From Pseudovirgaria hyperparasitica (taxonomy: Eukaryota > Ascomycota > Dothideomycetes > Acrospermales > Acrospermaceae): a stretch of 64,000 nt of DNA. Made by a program: the position numbers and the translations under genes. This document shows positions 9,772-20,100 of the stretch, piece by piece. The notes under the pieces were generated by a model. It did not search any database and was not told where the DNA came from. It saw only the letters and a program-made list of their open reading frames with translations. The stretch's first letter is position 1, and each line of letters opens with the position of its first letter. The stretch spans positions 868,001 through 932,000 of the forward strand of contig NW_022985552.1 in NCBI RefSeq assembly GCF_010093815.1. Reading direction: 5' to 3'.

Positions 9772-12486
9772 TTACATGACAGCTGCTGCAACAGCGGCAA
9801 CACCCGCTGCATACATCCACCCGTCGACACCCTCCATCTTGGTCGCTGCCCCGGTAAATGCTGGAGGCGTGGGGGTTACTGCCCTGGTTGGTATAGTAGG
9901 AGTTACACGTGTAGACGGAACAAGGCTTGTTGCGCAGACACTGGCCATACTACCGTAGCCCTCGCCAGGCACCATGACGCATGGTGGGGCTGGGCCAGCT
10001 GGTGGTGTTGGGTTAGGACCGACTGCGGGACCTGTCGGCGCTGGACCTGGACCACCTGTAGGTGCAACTTGTGTTGGGGGAGGGGGAACTTCAATCCCCT
10101 GTGAGGATGGAGCTGGGCCAGGTCCTCCCGCGGATGGAGACGGGGGCGGAGGTGGAGTTCCATCTGACGATGGTACAGGTGGAGGAGGAGGAGGAGCACC
10201 AATAGAAGACGGCACTGGTGGTGGTGGTGGTGGTGGTGGAACACCACCAGAAGATGGTACAGGCGGTGGAAGTGGAGTATCCCCAGACGACGGCGCTGCC
10301 GGTGGAGGTGGAGGTGGAGTAACCCCTGAAGATGGCGCTGGTTGTTGAGGTGGTGGAGGTGGAGCACCACCAGAAGATGGCGCTGGTTGTTGAGGCGGTG
10401 GGGGTGGAGCACCCGCAGACGACGGCACCGGTGGCGGCGGATTACCTCCATTTGGTGGACCAGGAGACGGCGATGGCTTCTCGAGTGTGATGACACGCGT
10501 GGATTGGGCAGTCTTTATGATGGTTGTGACCAAGGTCGTGTCAACGCCATTGCTCGCTGGAGGAGCCGGTGGTGGAGGTGGTGGCGGCGCTGGTGATGGC
10601 CCTGGGTTACCAGGTGTTTGATCAATAGTACTTGGAGCGAATGTGAAATCGGGCTGGTCTGTCGAGACAGGACACACAGTAACGCCGATTGAAATCAACG
10701 TGGTCTCTACAATGGTCGAATGAGCCGGACAGTGAACGACGGTAGATGCACAGGCTGTGATAGTATGTACAGATGTGCTGTAGATGGTCGATGTAGTCAG
10801 ATCCGCAGCAGATGGCGCTGGCGTTGGTGCAGGCGTTGGTGCAGGCGTTGGTGCAGGCGTTGGTGCAGACGTTGGTGCCGGCGTTGGTGCAGGTATCGGT
10901 ACTACCGGCGTTTCATTTGTTTCAACTGCCGATGAGGATGCTATACTAGCCGCAGGAGACTGTATGGACGGTATCGCATCGGGTGGAGGTGCTGGTGGAG
11001 CACTGGTTTCAATGAAAGCAGAGGAAGCAATAGACGAAGGAAGGGCAGGCGTCTGATCAGGTAATACTGCTGAAGTGGGTGTCACTGGGCACACAGTGGT
11101 ACCAATAGTTATGACGGAAGTCTGAACAACAGTAGATTGGGCGGGACAGTCGACGACTGTAGGGGCACAGGACGTAATGGTGATTAAAGTCGTGCTAAGA
11201 ATTGTCGAGGTTATGAACTCAGTTGGCGTCGACGTTGGTATTGGGGCCAGTGGGGAGGTCTCGACGACTGAAGACAGTATTGAGGAGACCACACTGCTTT
11301 CACCCGTTGGCGCTGATTGCTCGGTTGGGACGACGACGACGACTGATGTCGGTGTTTCTGCGCATCCACTGGAGCACAGAGTAGTTTTACTTGTGAAACC
11401 AGGCGGTGGCGCTCCTGGGGTAATGTCGTCTGGGCAGTACGTTACGGTCTGCGTGACGACCGAAGTGATATATCCGGTCGGGCACACATCTGTGACTTCC
11501 GTAACGATTGTGGTGACGAGCGTCACGCGACTACTGGAGGGCATGTCTGTTGTTACGGGCGCAGTGGTGATATCAGAGGGAGTGATGACCATGGAGGGCG
11601 TCGGTCCGGCAATTGAGGATTCTGCAGAGGAAACTGCAGATGTAACTATGGGGGTGTTGGGGCCGCCTTCAGAGGAAGGGCCCGTGGATACATCCGTGGG
11701 TGATTCCAGATTTGAAGAAACAAAGCTTTCTGCAGCCGAAGATGGAGTCTCGACTACTGAAGATGGTGTTTCGACGACCGAAGACGGGGTTTCGACGACT
11801 GAAGATGGTGTTTCAACGATTGAAGATGGAGTCTCGACTACTGAAGACGGAGTCTCAACCACCGAAGACGGAGTCTCAACCACTGAAGAAGGTAGAGCGT
11901 CAACAGCTGATGAAGCAGCTGTCGAAGGATTACCGTAGCCACCATCCGGGGGAGGTGGTGTGGCATCTGATGGACTTGGTGTAGGAGTCGGTGTAGGGAC
12001 AGACGGAGTTACAACATCAGAGGTCGGGCCACCATAGCCACCGTCGTCAGGTACATCCGTCGGAGTGGGCGTGGAAGGTGATGGGGTTTCAACGACCGAA
12101 GATGGGCCACCATAGCCACCATCATCTGGCGGCGCCGCGTCTGAGGGCGTCGGACCGGAAGCGGGTGTCGGCGCTGATGAGTCTTCCACGACTGAGGACG
12201 GGCTGCCATACCCACCGTCATCATCTGGAGGGCTGCCATACCCACCGTCATCATCTGGGGGACTGCCGTATCCGCCGTCGTCATCCGGTGGGCTACCATA
12301 TCCATCATCCTCATTTGTCTTCTTGACGATAGAGAGAGACCCTAGGATGTCGTCGTATCCGCCAAACAAGGCATTGCCTGCATGTCTCTCTGCCAGAGAG
12401 TCGACTGATGCACTGACAACGGAAGAGAGAAATAGCGGAGAAATGAAAAGAGAGCCGACACCCAAAACGAATGGAAGCGAGGGCAT
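9772..12486 (-). CDS. GPI-anchored Ser/Thr/Pro-rich cell-wall protein
   Basis: The product is 904 residues in a single exon. The N terminus is a signal peptide (MPSLPFVLGVGSLFISPLFL, then a likely cut after VSA). The C terminus is a GPI signal: small residues near FTGAAT, then a hydrophobic tail ending AAGVAAVAAAVM. Between them, from the N-terminal side, are about four GYGSPPDDDG units, seven seven-residue VVETPSS units, three threonine-rich cysteine modules of the type T-x-V-T-x-C...CP, a PTPA run, and a long polyproline C-terminal region. The Cys modules resemble those of fungal wall glycoproteins, so the protein is probably an O-glycosylated wall or adhesin-like component. The ATG at 12486 is chosen because the open frame upstream starts with a poor leader and the signal peptide begins here. 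I know no direct substrate or partner. Confidence 0.85.
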   Translation of the reverse strand: MPSLPFVLGVGSLFISPLFLSSVVSASVDSLAERHAGNALFGGYDDILGSLSIVKKTNEDDGYGSPPDDDGGYGSPPDDDGGYGSPPDDDGGYGSPSSVVEDSSAPTPASGPTPSDAAPPDDGGYGGPSSVVETPSPSTPTPTDVPDDGGYGGPTSDVVTPSVPTPTPTPSPSDATPPPPDGGYGNPSTAASSAVDALPSSVVETPSSVVETPSSVVETPSSIVETPSSVVETPSSVVETPSSVVETPSSAAESFVSSNLESPTDVSTGPSSEGGPNTPIVTSAVSSAESSIAGPTPSMVITPSDITTAPVTTDMPSSSRVTLVTTIVTEVTDVCPTGYITSVVTQTVTYCPDDITPGAPPPGFTSKTTLCSSGCAETPTSVVVVVPTEQSAPTGESSVVSSILSSVVETSPLAPIPTSTPTEFITSTILSTTLITITSCAPTVVDCPAQSTVVQTSVITIGTTVCPVTPTSAVLPDQTPALPSSIASSAFIETSAPPAPPPDAIPSIQSPAASIASSSAVETNETPVVPIPAPTPAPTSAPTPAPTPAPTPAPTPAPSAADLTTSTIYSTSVHTITACASTVVHCPAHSTIVETTLISIGVTVCPVSTDQPDFTFAPSTIDQTPGNPGPSPAPPPPPPPAPPASNGVDTTLVTTIIKTAQSTRVITLEKPSPSPGPPNGGNPPPPVPSSAGAPPPPPQQPAPSSGGAPPPPPQQPAPSSGVTPPPPPPAAPSSGDTPLPPPVPSSGGVPPPPPPPPVPSSIGAPPPPPPVPSSDGTPPPPPSPSAGGPGPAPSSQGIEVPPPPTQVAPTGGPGPAPTGPAVGPNPTPPAGPAPPCVMVPGEGYGSMASVCATSLVPSTRVTPTIPTRAVTPTPPAFTGAATKMEGVDGWMYAAGVAAVAAAVM
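10125..10465 (-). repeat. polyproline-coding repeat tract
   Basis: This is an internal repeat of the wall protein encoding alternating P runs and SSG/SGG spacers. The repeats are imperfect at the DNA level (GGTGGAGGTGGAG-like on the plus strand), which makes length changes likely. Confidence 0.7.
10818..10895 (-). repeat. 12-base tandem repeat coding PTPA
   Basis: A near-perfect tandem 12-base unit (plus strand GCAGGCGTTGGT) encodes a PTPA run between two cysteine modules of the wall protein. Confidence 0.75.
11747..11893 (-). repeat. 21-base tandem repeat coding VVETPSS
   Basis: Seven 21-base units encode seven-residue Ser/Thr-rich repeats. One unit has I for V. Near-identity at the DNA level suggests recent expansion or homogenisation. 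Confidence 0.8.
12199..12306 (-). repeat. 30-base tandem repeat coding GYGSPPDDDG
   Basis: About 3.5 units of 30 bases lie near the N terminus of the mature wall protein; the two central units are almost identical. Further degenerate GYG(G/N)P copies continue towards 11930. Confidence 0.75.
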
Positions 12487-13636
12487 TGTAAGAACGTGTT
12501 GAAGTAGAAGAAGGCTGGAGTATAAGAGAGAGAGAGAGAGAGAGTATGAAAAGAAAGAGAGAAGGAATAGGAAGAGTGACGAGAAGAGGAACGGAAATGC
12601 GGACGAAGAAATGGAATGTTTGTGAGAATGAGAGAGAGAGACCACCTGGGCCTGCACGACTCTATATTACTTTCCAAAGTGGACGCATACCTACGTATCG
12701 GAGCCTAATTGGTAAACATGTTTGGTTCATCGCCTTAACTGGGCAAACATGTGGATGGACAAAAAGCAGTAATAGGCGCTGAGAGACAGCTCGGTTCCGC
12801 AAGCCGATCGTCGAGAAGCAGAGACTAGGCAAGAGACAGCAAAGCGGCCGCCCAAGGGGGGGTATCATGGCGGCAACATGTGGAGCGTTCTACAGGCTCG
12901 ATGCGAGCGTGAGAGTGGATTCATCGAACACCGGAGAAGTGAAGATGCAGAAGAAGGAGAAGAAGGATGAAACGGAAAAGCGGATAATGGATCAGCTGAA
13001 GTCGAAGCGATGTTGATAAGAAGCCTGTGATTGGTCAAACGACTGTGGAGCCGCCGAGTTCAGCGTTTCGCCGTAGTCACGTGCCCGAGACCTCGTTGGC
13101 CGACACAAAACCGTCTTCCCCTCTCCACTGCATCTTCTTAGCTTGGCGGCTGCATACAGAGAGATACACAGCAACGGCGAACCAGTATCACTGGTGACTG
13201 GCTACATGCTCCCCTCGATTTAGACATTTGAAAGACTAGATCGTCTGGTCGACCAAGAACGAGTGCAAGACTCAGGAAGTTGGAGTTCCGGATGAATTGA
13301 ATCCTTCTTCTTCTGATTACTGGACGAGTCAAATCGTCTAGTACATCCTTCTCAGCCCTTGGACATGTAGAGTTTTAGAAGAAAAGAACACAGACACAGG
13401 CGCCCTGTCACATATAGACTTTCATATATTTATTGGCATAGCACTGGCTACTATTGGCCCTGACCTGCAGATACCCGCCGCCGGCTCCACATGTCGTTCG
13501 TTGTCGTCATCGATCAATGGCACTGCTTCTAAGATATGCCCATGAACATCAAGAAACATACACAAACCTCGTAGCCACATTGATTACTCAAGTCCCATCC
13601 TTGTACCCATCCTAGCATTCTGGCTATCATCTTTAC
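12487..13636. other. upstream region of the wall-protein gene, no supported gene
   Basis: This holds the leader and promoter of the wall-protein gene on the minus strand. An AG run (about 12525-12545) lies 39-60 bases before the ATG and reads as a CT tract in the sense direction. The rest shows no convincing open frame. Confidence 0.6.
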
Positions 13637-13690
13637 ATGATCTTCCGCATTAGTCCCCATCTCCTATCCCCACGCAAATCGCCCTCCATA

Positions 13691-14368
13691 ATGCCAGTCA
13701 CAACCATATCCGCAGAGACCCATGCAAAGTCCTCCTTTGCTCACAAACCCAATCCACACCACACCAATCTCTCGTCTCAGCACGACACGGAGCAGACCAA
13801 CACCTCGACTCCCCACGAGCGCAACCCAGACCACATTCCCCATACCAACCAAACCGAGGATTCATACGTCCTCACCTTACACACCTCGCAGAAGCACCAC
13901 TCCACCATGACTTCACTCCGCAAAACCTACTTCCCCCCACGCATCAACAAGCTCGGCGCTCACATCGCGCTCTTCCGCGCAATCCCCGGCTCCCATCTCC
14001 CCACGATCAAGTCTGACATCCGCTCCCTCACTGCCCATACCAGCTCTTTCCCCATCCGTGCCGACGCCCCATTCCGATTATCACACGGCATCGCGATCGG
14101 AGTAAGCGACGGCGGTCCCGAATCCAAACGGATCCACGCCGAACTGCGAGACCGATGGTATGACGTCCTGAGTAACCAGGATCGAGGCGGGTTCAGGGCG
14201 CATTACACGATCATGAACAAAGTCGACGACGAACAGGCCGTTCGCCAGGCGTGGGACGAGCTATCGGGCGCCTTCAAGGGCAGCGACGGTGTGGTTGAGG
14301 GACTCGCGTTGTGGCGGTATGAGAAGGGGTGGTGGAAGGACCGCGAGGTATTTCGGTTTGCGCATTGA
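13691..14368 (+). CDS. 2H phosphoesterase / 2'-5' RNA ligase-like protein
   Basis: The product is 225 residues in a single exon. Two HxT/HxA-type motifs mark the 2H phosphoesterase fold (2_5_RNA_ligase2 type): H91-I-A-L-F in the first half and H171-Y-T-I-M in the second, about 80 residues apart as expected. Family members act on 2',3'-cyclic or 2'-5' phosphodiester substrates; the substrate here is not known. The first motif carries Ala where many members have Thr or Ser. The N-terminal 60 residues are polar, H/T/N-rich and not part of the fold. An upstream in-frame ATG at 13637 would add 18 residues; the start at 13691 is an equally plausible choice. Confidence 0.75.
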   Translation: MPVTTISAETHAKSSFAHKPNPHHTNLSSQHDTEQTNTSTPHERNPDHIPHTNQTEDSYVLTLHTSQKHHSTMTSLRKTYFPPRINKLGAHIALFRAIPGSHLPTIKSDIRSLTAHTSSFPIRADAPFRLSHGIAIGVSDGGPESKRIHAELRDRWYDVLSNQDRGGFRAHYTIMNKVDDEQAVRQAWDELSGAFKGSDGVVEGLALWRYEKGWWKDREVFRFAH

Positions 14369-14495
14369 GGCGACGCGTATATACAATATACGTATCCGAA
14401 GCATTCTTCACACTTGACTCTGGCGAGCAGTTGGTTGGAGCTCTGATCGAAGGGAGCCAATCAATGACACTCAATGCGTCCCGGTCAGCTGAAAA

Positions 14496-14689
14496 CGGCA
14501 ATTATATGCCATCGTCGAAAACAGGGCGATCGGACAGCATGGCCCGTGTCTGGAAAGAGTGGAGCCTTGACGGATCACAGTGATTGGCTGCCTGGTCATA
14601 TTTGTGTCAGAAGCGGCAATTTTCGACCATCGTTGAAAACAGGGCGTTTGGACAAATGGGCAACATGGTCCGTGAGCGGAAAACAGTGG
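14496..14689. repeat. imperfect direct duplication, about 70-base units
   Basis: Units at about 14496-14562 and 14614-14689 share CGGCAATT, CCATCGT, GAAAACAGGGCG and CATGG-CCGTG in the same order, with a small insertion in the second. Their age and origin are unclear, and there are no terminal inverted repeats. Confidence 0.65.
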
Positions 14690-15437
14690 GTCTTTGGCGC
14701 ACCTCTCTCATTGGCTGGCTTGCTGGCTTCAAGGACCGTCCTCCATACTCCTGTCGACGACCATGCGTTCAGACAGAGTTTCTGCAAGTTAGTGTTTACT
14801 CAAGGACCAAGCTTGTAGAAACTACCCGCGAGGCTCTGACCAGTATAGATACATTTTGATCATAGTCTTGTATCAGTGTAAACCTCACTCACAATACCCA
14901 GAAATGACGAAAAGGCGCAACCAAACAAAGGTACATTCCACAACCATACTTCCATTCATCTAACCATCCATCATCATCCTTCTACTACACTCTACTCTCA
15001 CCAAAACAAACGCACCACCAGCCAGCCTTACCATACCAAAACCGAAACCAAACCCAAAACCCAATCCCCTGACTCGCCGCCCCTGCGCGGCTCCGCCCGA
15101 TATCACACCACGCTCACGCCTCTCTATCCCTGCAGACAACGCTCAAAAATCGTATCGCGAAATTTACGATATGTGTGACCCCTTCGCAATGTCACTTTCC
15201 AGCGAGTCAAGTAGTCAGACCCATACCACGTTAGGTGGAGAGCGAAATGCGTCTTACAAGAGTGGTGTGCCTGTGGTGTGCGTGTGGTGTGCGTGTGGTG
15301 TGAGGGTGTATAGGGCCTTCGAGTCTTCGAGTGTGAGAGAAGGTCGGGTAGATAGAATGTCTATATACATACACACATATAAGTATATATACACTGTCAC
15401 AAGTATCTCACACGCCTTATGAAAATACTACACACCC

Positions 15438-15510
15438 ACTCTCTCTCATCTCTCTCTCTCTCATCTCTCTCTCTCATCTCTCTCTCTCTCATCTCTATCA
15501 TCTCTCATAT
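15438..15510 (+). repeat. CT microsatellite in a probable 5' leader
   Basis: Repeated CTCTCTCTCAT units lie 55-130 bases before the ATG at 15566, in the pyrimidine orientation relative to that gene. Confidence 0.8.
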
Positions 15511-15565
15511 CTCTCTCACCCCCACAAACCCCTCGCCCAAGAACCCATAAACACACAACCAATCC

Positions 15566-15733
15566 ATGGCCTCCTCCTCCTCCTCCTCCTCCACATCCTC
15601 CTCCTCCCACATTCCCACCCTCCGCCGTCTCCGCGCCTACTTCAAGGAAGACCACCCCTACGGCCGCTACCCAGTGACGCAAAGCGCATATCCCGCAGAC
15701 TATCGCGCCCTGGCGCGACGATTCATGCGGGTG
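15566..15733 (+). CDS. first exon of an unrecognised small gene (3' end unresolved)
   Basis: The ATG is followed by a serine run (TCC repeats), then a natural-looking segment, HIPTLRRLRAYFKEDHPYGR..., rich in R and Y. Two donors are possible: GTGAGC at 15734 (phase 0) or GTATGT at 15742 (phase 2). The second would join through the acceptor TTCAG at 16078 to a short exon ending at 16145, which would overlap the stop of MET10 on the other strand. The first could join to AAG near 15809 and stop within ten residues. I cannot decide between these. The segment may be a small conserved fungal, perhaps mitochondrial, protein, but no family is recognised. Confidence 0.4.
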
Positions 15734-16141
15734 AGCATCATGTATGTGTGTTTCTTTCCTTCTTTCTTTCTTTCTTTCTTCCTTCCTCTTTCTTCCTTAC
15801 TCTTTCAAGAACCCTAGCTCCTGGGGGGCAGCTGTGTGATTCTTGTAAACTGACTTTTGTCCGCCCGGCTGGGCGGGTGGTGAGATAGATATTTCCCTTC
15901 CGCGCTGCTGATTCTTGCCTGGCCGGTGGGCGTGCGATGGGTGGCCATGGGACGGGACGGGAGCAGGGACGAGGGGTTCTGGACTAAGCCAGCGTGGTGA
16001 TGAATTTTTTACTTTCGCGGGGAGGGAATGTAATTGTTGTATGTATATCATCGATCTAAAAGTTCTATGGAAATTCAGATTTCTTGGCCGCCTACTATTC
16101 TATAAAGATCCTCATGGTAATTTTGGCATTCCATCAAGTGT

Positions 16142-19100
16142 CTAGTAGACCTCCAACACATATCGTCCCTGATCCTTCAGCGTTTCGATTTCTCGCCTGC
16201 TGTTGATCTTCTTCGCGTCCATGCCCTCTGCCCTGCGTTCTTCCTCGACTGCTTCTTGCAAGACCTGCGTCACGTCTGGCACAGGCCATGTCGGGCCACA
16301 CAGATAGAAGCTGCCTTCCTCCTCCAAGTACGCCTTGCGAATATTGCGCAGTGTCTGGCGCATGCGATCCTGAATGTAGATCTTCTGCGGCTGGTCACGC
16401 GAAAAGGCACGGCCGAGCAGCGTGATGACGCCGGCATCTTGGTATGCCTCCCACTCTTCGCCGTACAGATACTCCTCTCGCTGGTGTCGTGAGCCCATGT
16501 AGAGCATGACAGCGCCGATATCGTGGCCCTCTTGCTTCTGCAGCGCGCGCTCCTGTACAAAGGCACGGAACGGCGCGAGACCCGTACCCAGACCGGCCAT
16601 GATGATGGGCGCGGTGGTCTTGGGTGGCAGCTTCATGACAGAAGGCTTGACGGATACAGTGACGGGTGCGCCGACGGGAAGGCTATTGAGGTATCGCGTG
16701 GCTTGTCCGAAGCGGTCGCGGCCCTTGGGATCGACCCAGCCGACGGTAACTATCAATAGTGACACTGAGGTAGGAGTTACGCGCTGAGATGAGGCGATGG
16801 AGTATTCGCGACGTTTCATAGGCGAAACGATACGGACGATGTCGTGGAAAGACGGGTGGGCCGAGTCGAATTCGAGAAGAATGTCCGCGTAGGTCGTGGT
16901 GTCGACTTCGGCACGGCGTTGGAACTCTTGGACACCTTCCTTCGTGCTGCCACCAAGAGACAGAAGTTCATCTTGCTGTGCCTTGTCGGAGGCAAACTCA
17001 GCTAAAGCTTCATAAAAGCGCTTTGGTGGGCGACCGAAGATGTCAACGTTTTGGACAAGTGCTTGATAGATGGTACGGTTTTCAAGCACGTTCGGATCTT
17101 CACGCGAGGGCACTTCAACGACATCCTCGGCATTAAGGCCGTACCATTTGATGAACTCCTCAACTTCAGTCTTATCGTTCTCTGCATGTACACCCAAAGC
17201 TTCACCAATGGCGTACTTGAGACCAGAGTCGCCAAGATCGAACTCGATATGGAAGATGTTGCGATCGTAATCGAGTGGAGTCAGGCGGCGGCGCTCCTTG
17301 ATGTGCGAAACGTATGTCTTGACACCCAGATCTGGGCGTAGTGCCTCTTTAGTCCCGTAAGCCTCCTTGAAAGCAAGACCCTTCGCGACAGTGGCCCAAT
17401 CCTTGAGGAAAGTCTCGGGCTCAGGCTCAATTTTCTCGAAAATTTCAAAACTATTGGAATTGATGTTCGTCGGGAGTGAAGCAATCTCTACGTCTTCTTC
17501 AATAGTCGCCCATGATTCCGGAATGCTGATTTGGTGGATCACCTTGTCAAGGTCTGCAGCTAAAACTTCCAGCATTTCTTGACTTCCATTGATGGCAGCA
17601 AGCTTCTGCTGACCGGCGTTCAATGTGTCGTTTTGGGCTAGACGCAAGAACACCAGTTGCGTTAGATAAGTCTCCAACTTGGCGTCTTCAACGACAAGCT
17701 CACACGCAGTTGGATCATATACAAAGAGATTGATATTCTTGGACACGATCGCTTTGCGTACGACAGCAGGTATCTTTTTCTCGAGGTCCTCGTCTTTCAC
17801 ACCCGGCAGCTTTATAACGAGTGTAGCATTGAGCTTCAGAGTATTCAGAATGTCGAACTCCTGAAGTAGAAGCCCCTCTGCAACGAGAGCAAAATCGGCT
17901 TGATCTATCGAGTAAGACGCTTCGATAGATTTCTGTGACGTGCGAATCTCAGTCTTCGTAACACCACCTTGAACGAGGTTATCGTGACGCGTGCTAATCG
18001 AGACATTGATAGCAGAGTCCTTGGACAGGAGGTTTCCGATGACAATTGGCGCATCCATAGAGGCCGAATTATCGCATTGCCAGAATGAGTATTGTTGGGT
18101 CTCGGAATCAAGTCCGTCTAGTGTGGAGTCAGCAGCGACAGCAAAGCCCTGGTTGCCAGTAGCTTCTTGAAACACTTCTGCCATCAATTTGGGTGACCAA
18201 GTTTGCTCTCTAGAGTATTTTATATCGGCCACCACAATGGGAGCAGGACCACCAAACGTAAAGGTTGTAGCCGCCAGGACGTCAGAATACAGTCGGGAAT
18301 GTGCGTCTACATCGGCAACAACCGTTTCGTTCTCAACCTGACCCAGCACAGCCACATTTTTGACAGTCTTCGGCAGTGCAGCCACGAATTCTTCCTCGAC
18401 GAATGGCCTATACACGCGAACGTTGATCAGACCAACAGTACCGCCTGATTTTGAGAGAGACCTAGCAACCTGTGCGCCAAGCGAGGCCTCGATCGTGCCA
18501 AAGACGACCACAACAGTCTCAGCTTCTTGGTGGCCATAGTACTCAAAGAGTCTGTAGTCAGTGCCCAGTTCATCGTTGAAGGCCTTCAAGAGCTTTACAA
18601 CGCGAGCTTCATTGAACGAGTGCTTCTTTTCAGATCCGTCCACGCTTTTCAATATAGCACTGTAATTGTCGAATAAGCTCTTTTGGCTGAGTACATCAAT
18701 GACGCGTGTGGTCTCGCGCCCGATACTGATACCATCATAGGTGTGGATGGTCGGCATGATGCTAGAGACTAAAGTCGAAAAGAGTGACATGTGCTGGACC
18801 TCGAACACAGAGGCACTGGAAATAAGGCCAAGGCCAAGGTCTTCGGCGATCGCGAATGAGGTTTCATAGTCGGACACAAACCCAGACTTTGAATCAGCGA
18901 CATAGTCGACCGCTGCGACATGTGCGACAAGTGGGTTGGCAACCGAGTACAAGAGAGCCAGTTCATCCAGCGCGGGACGAAGCTGCTGCAGACTTGACGA
19001 GGATGCGACAAGCGTTTGCGGAATATGACGTTTCTTGAGATCGAAATCCTCAGAAAACATGTAGCCCAATGCTATCGACCCTGCGCCTGTACGCGTCTCC

Positions 19101-19402
19101 ATAGCCGAGACGCCTGTAGCGTAGCCGTACGCATTCAACTCCTTCTGGGCAGACCATGTCTTGAGTGCGACGTCGAGATCGAACGTGTCCGGAGAGTAGG
19201 AAAAGATCTTATCGGACAAAGTGTAGGCGACCTGCTGGACGAGAGTCTGAGCAGTGAGGTAGGTAGGACCACTGATTGAAGAGAGAGAGACATCCTGTCC
19301 GAAGGGTAATGTGGTAGACTTTTCGACGAATTGCTTGAGCTCTTTCTCTTGCACCTGTATCGCCTCTGCAGGTCCTGCCGATTGGGTATCTTGCAAATGC
19401 AT
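16142..19402 (-). CDS. MET10: sulfite reductase (NADPH) flavoprotein alpha subunit
   Basis: This subunit passes electrons from NADPH through FAD to the hemoprotein beta subunit (Met5), which reduces sulfite to sulfide in sulfate assimilation. The model is 1086 residues in one exon. The N-terminal 400 residues are a pyruvate:ferredoxin oxidoreductase-like region (motif SSISGPTY, then YATGVSAMETRTGAGS). The middle is a linker. From about residue 660 comes the FAD-binding and ferredoxin-NADP reductase module: RREYSIASS for FAD, GLGTGLAPFR for the nucleotide, YMGSRHQREEYLYGEEW, and a C-terminal aromatic (EVY). No flavodoxin domain is seen, as in yeast Met10. The frame upstream opens at a TTG, so the ATG at 19402 is the first usable start; a spliced upstream exon cannot be excluded. 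Confidence 0.95.
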   Translation of the reverse strand: MHLQDTQSAGPAEAIQVQEKELKQFVEKSTTLPFGQDVSLSSISGPTYLTAQTLVQQVAYTLSDKIFSYSPDTFDLDVALKTWSAQKELNAYGYATGVSAMETRTGAGSIALGYMFSEDFDLKKRHIPQTLVASSSSLQQLRPALDELALLYSVANPLVAHVAAVDYVADSKSGFVSDYETSFAIAEDLGLGLISSASVFEVQHMSLFSTLVSSIMPTIHTYDGISIGRETTRVIDVLSQKSLFDNYSAILKSVDGSEKKHSFNEARVVKLLKAFNDELGTDYRLFEYYGHQEAETVVVVFGTIEASLGAQVARSLSKSGGTVGLINVRVYRPFVEEEFVAALPKTVKNVAVLGQVENETVVADVDAHSRLYSDVLAATTFTFGGPAPIVVADIKYSREQTWSPKLMAEVFQEATGNQGFAVAADSTLDGLDSETQQYSFWQCDNSASMDAPIVIGNLLSKDSAINVSISTRHDNLVQGGVTKTEIRTSQKSIEASYSIDQADFALVAEGLLLQEFDILNTLKLNATLVIKLPGVKDEDLEKKIPAVVRKAIVSKNINLFVYDPTACELVVEDAKLETYLTQLVFLRLAQNDTLNAGQQKLAAINGSQEMLEVLAADLDKVIHQISIPESWATIEEDVEIASLPTNINSNSFEIFEKIEPEPETFLKDWATVAKGLAFKEAYGTKEALRPDLGVKTYVSHIKERRRLTPLDYDRNIFHIEFDLGDSGLKYAIGEALGVHAENDKTEVEEFIKWYGLNAEDVVEVPSREDPNVLENRTIYQALVQNVDIFGRPPKRFYEALAEFASDKAQQDELLSLGGSTKEGVQEFQRRAEVDTTTYADILLEFDSAHPSFHDIVRIVSPMKRREYSIASSQRVTPTSVSLLIVTVGWVDPKGRDRFGQATRYLNSLPVGAPVTVSVKPSVMKLPPKTTAPIIMAGLGTGLAPFRAFVQERALQKQEGHDIGAVMLYMGSRHQREEYLYGEEWEAYQDAGVITLLGRAFSRDQPQKIYIQDRMRQTLRNIRKAYLEEEGSFYLCGPTWPVPDVTQVLQEAVEEERRAEGMDAKKINSRREIETLKDQGRYVLEVY

Positions 19403-20100
19403 GTTGTTTGCGAGATTCCAGGCAAGAAGATTGAAATGAGGACCTGGACGAAGTAGCAAGTGTGGAGGAGGTAACTTCGCCTTCGCGCAAAGAGTCGTGC
19501 ACAGTGGACTAGAAAAGTTTCGGTAGCATCAATAACACCATCACTCTCGATTACCGACTTCGGCAGGACAAGGATCTAAATGTCAAATGCCGACAAAAGC
19601 AGCATTCTCATTGGTTGAAGTCGCTGCATAAGTGCTGCAGGGACGCAAAAAGATGCTAGACCCTTCATCACCTGCGATGGCGTGCTTGTCCCCGACGGCA
19701 TTTTCGGCTCGGCAGAATGTTTAGTCATCCATCTTATATTGGACCTACGTAAGGTAATTAGGGTTCTAGCTAGATGCATCATAGCAAGCCATTTGTCGGA
19801 CTAGCATTGATGGCTATTTAGTCACGCAGGAGTGTTTATTACTTCGATCGCGGAATGATGTTTATCATGCAATCCCTTTCAATAACGTGAAATTGTGCTA
19901 CGCTTGCGATCGGAACATATCGCAAATCTATGATGCTGTCAGGCAGGGGGTATCAGGAATCTATAAGTTCAAGCGATGAAGATGAATAGGAACGCAAAAT
20001 CTGCAACCCTACCCCTAGGTGAGCGAGTAACTGATGTCGTATGTCGTGTATGTTCGCCGGTGAACAGATACGATCGTGTAACTTTAGCATCCTGACCTTT
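19403..20100. other. promoter region of MET10 and 3' flank of yrb30
   Basis: No gene is supported. The part nearest 19403-19760 is the probable MET10 promoter and leader. I did not identify a convincing regulator site by eye. Confidence 0.55.

Larger units (their letters stand above)
14369..15565. other. intergenic region with a duplicated segment and CT tract
   Basis: No gene is supported. It contains an imperfect direct duplication (14496-14689), A/C-rich sequence near 14940-15070, a TG-rich run near 15265-15310 and a CT-rich tract (15438-15510) before the next ATG. Confidence 0.6.

Noticed and set aside
16079-16145. Possible second exon for the small gene at 15566
   Set aside because: Its stop would overlap the MET10 stop on the other strand, and the join would need a 337-base intron; left as an alternative only.
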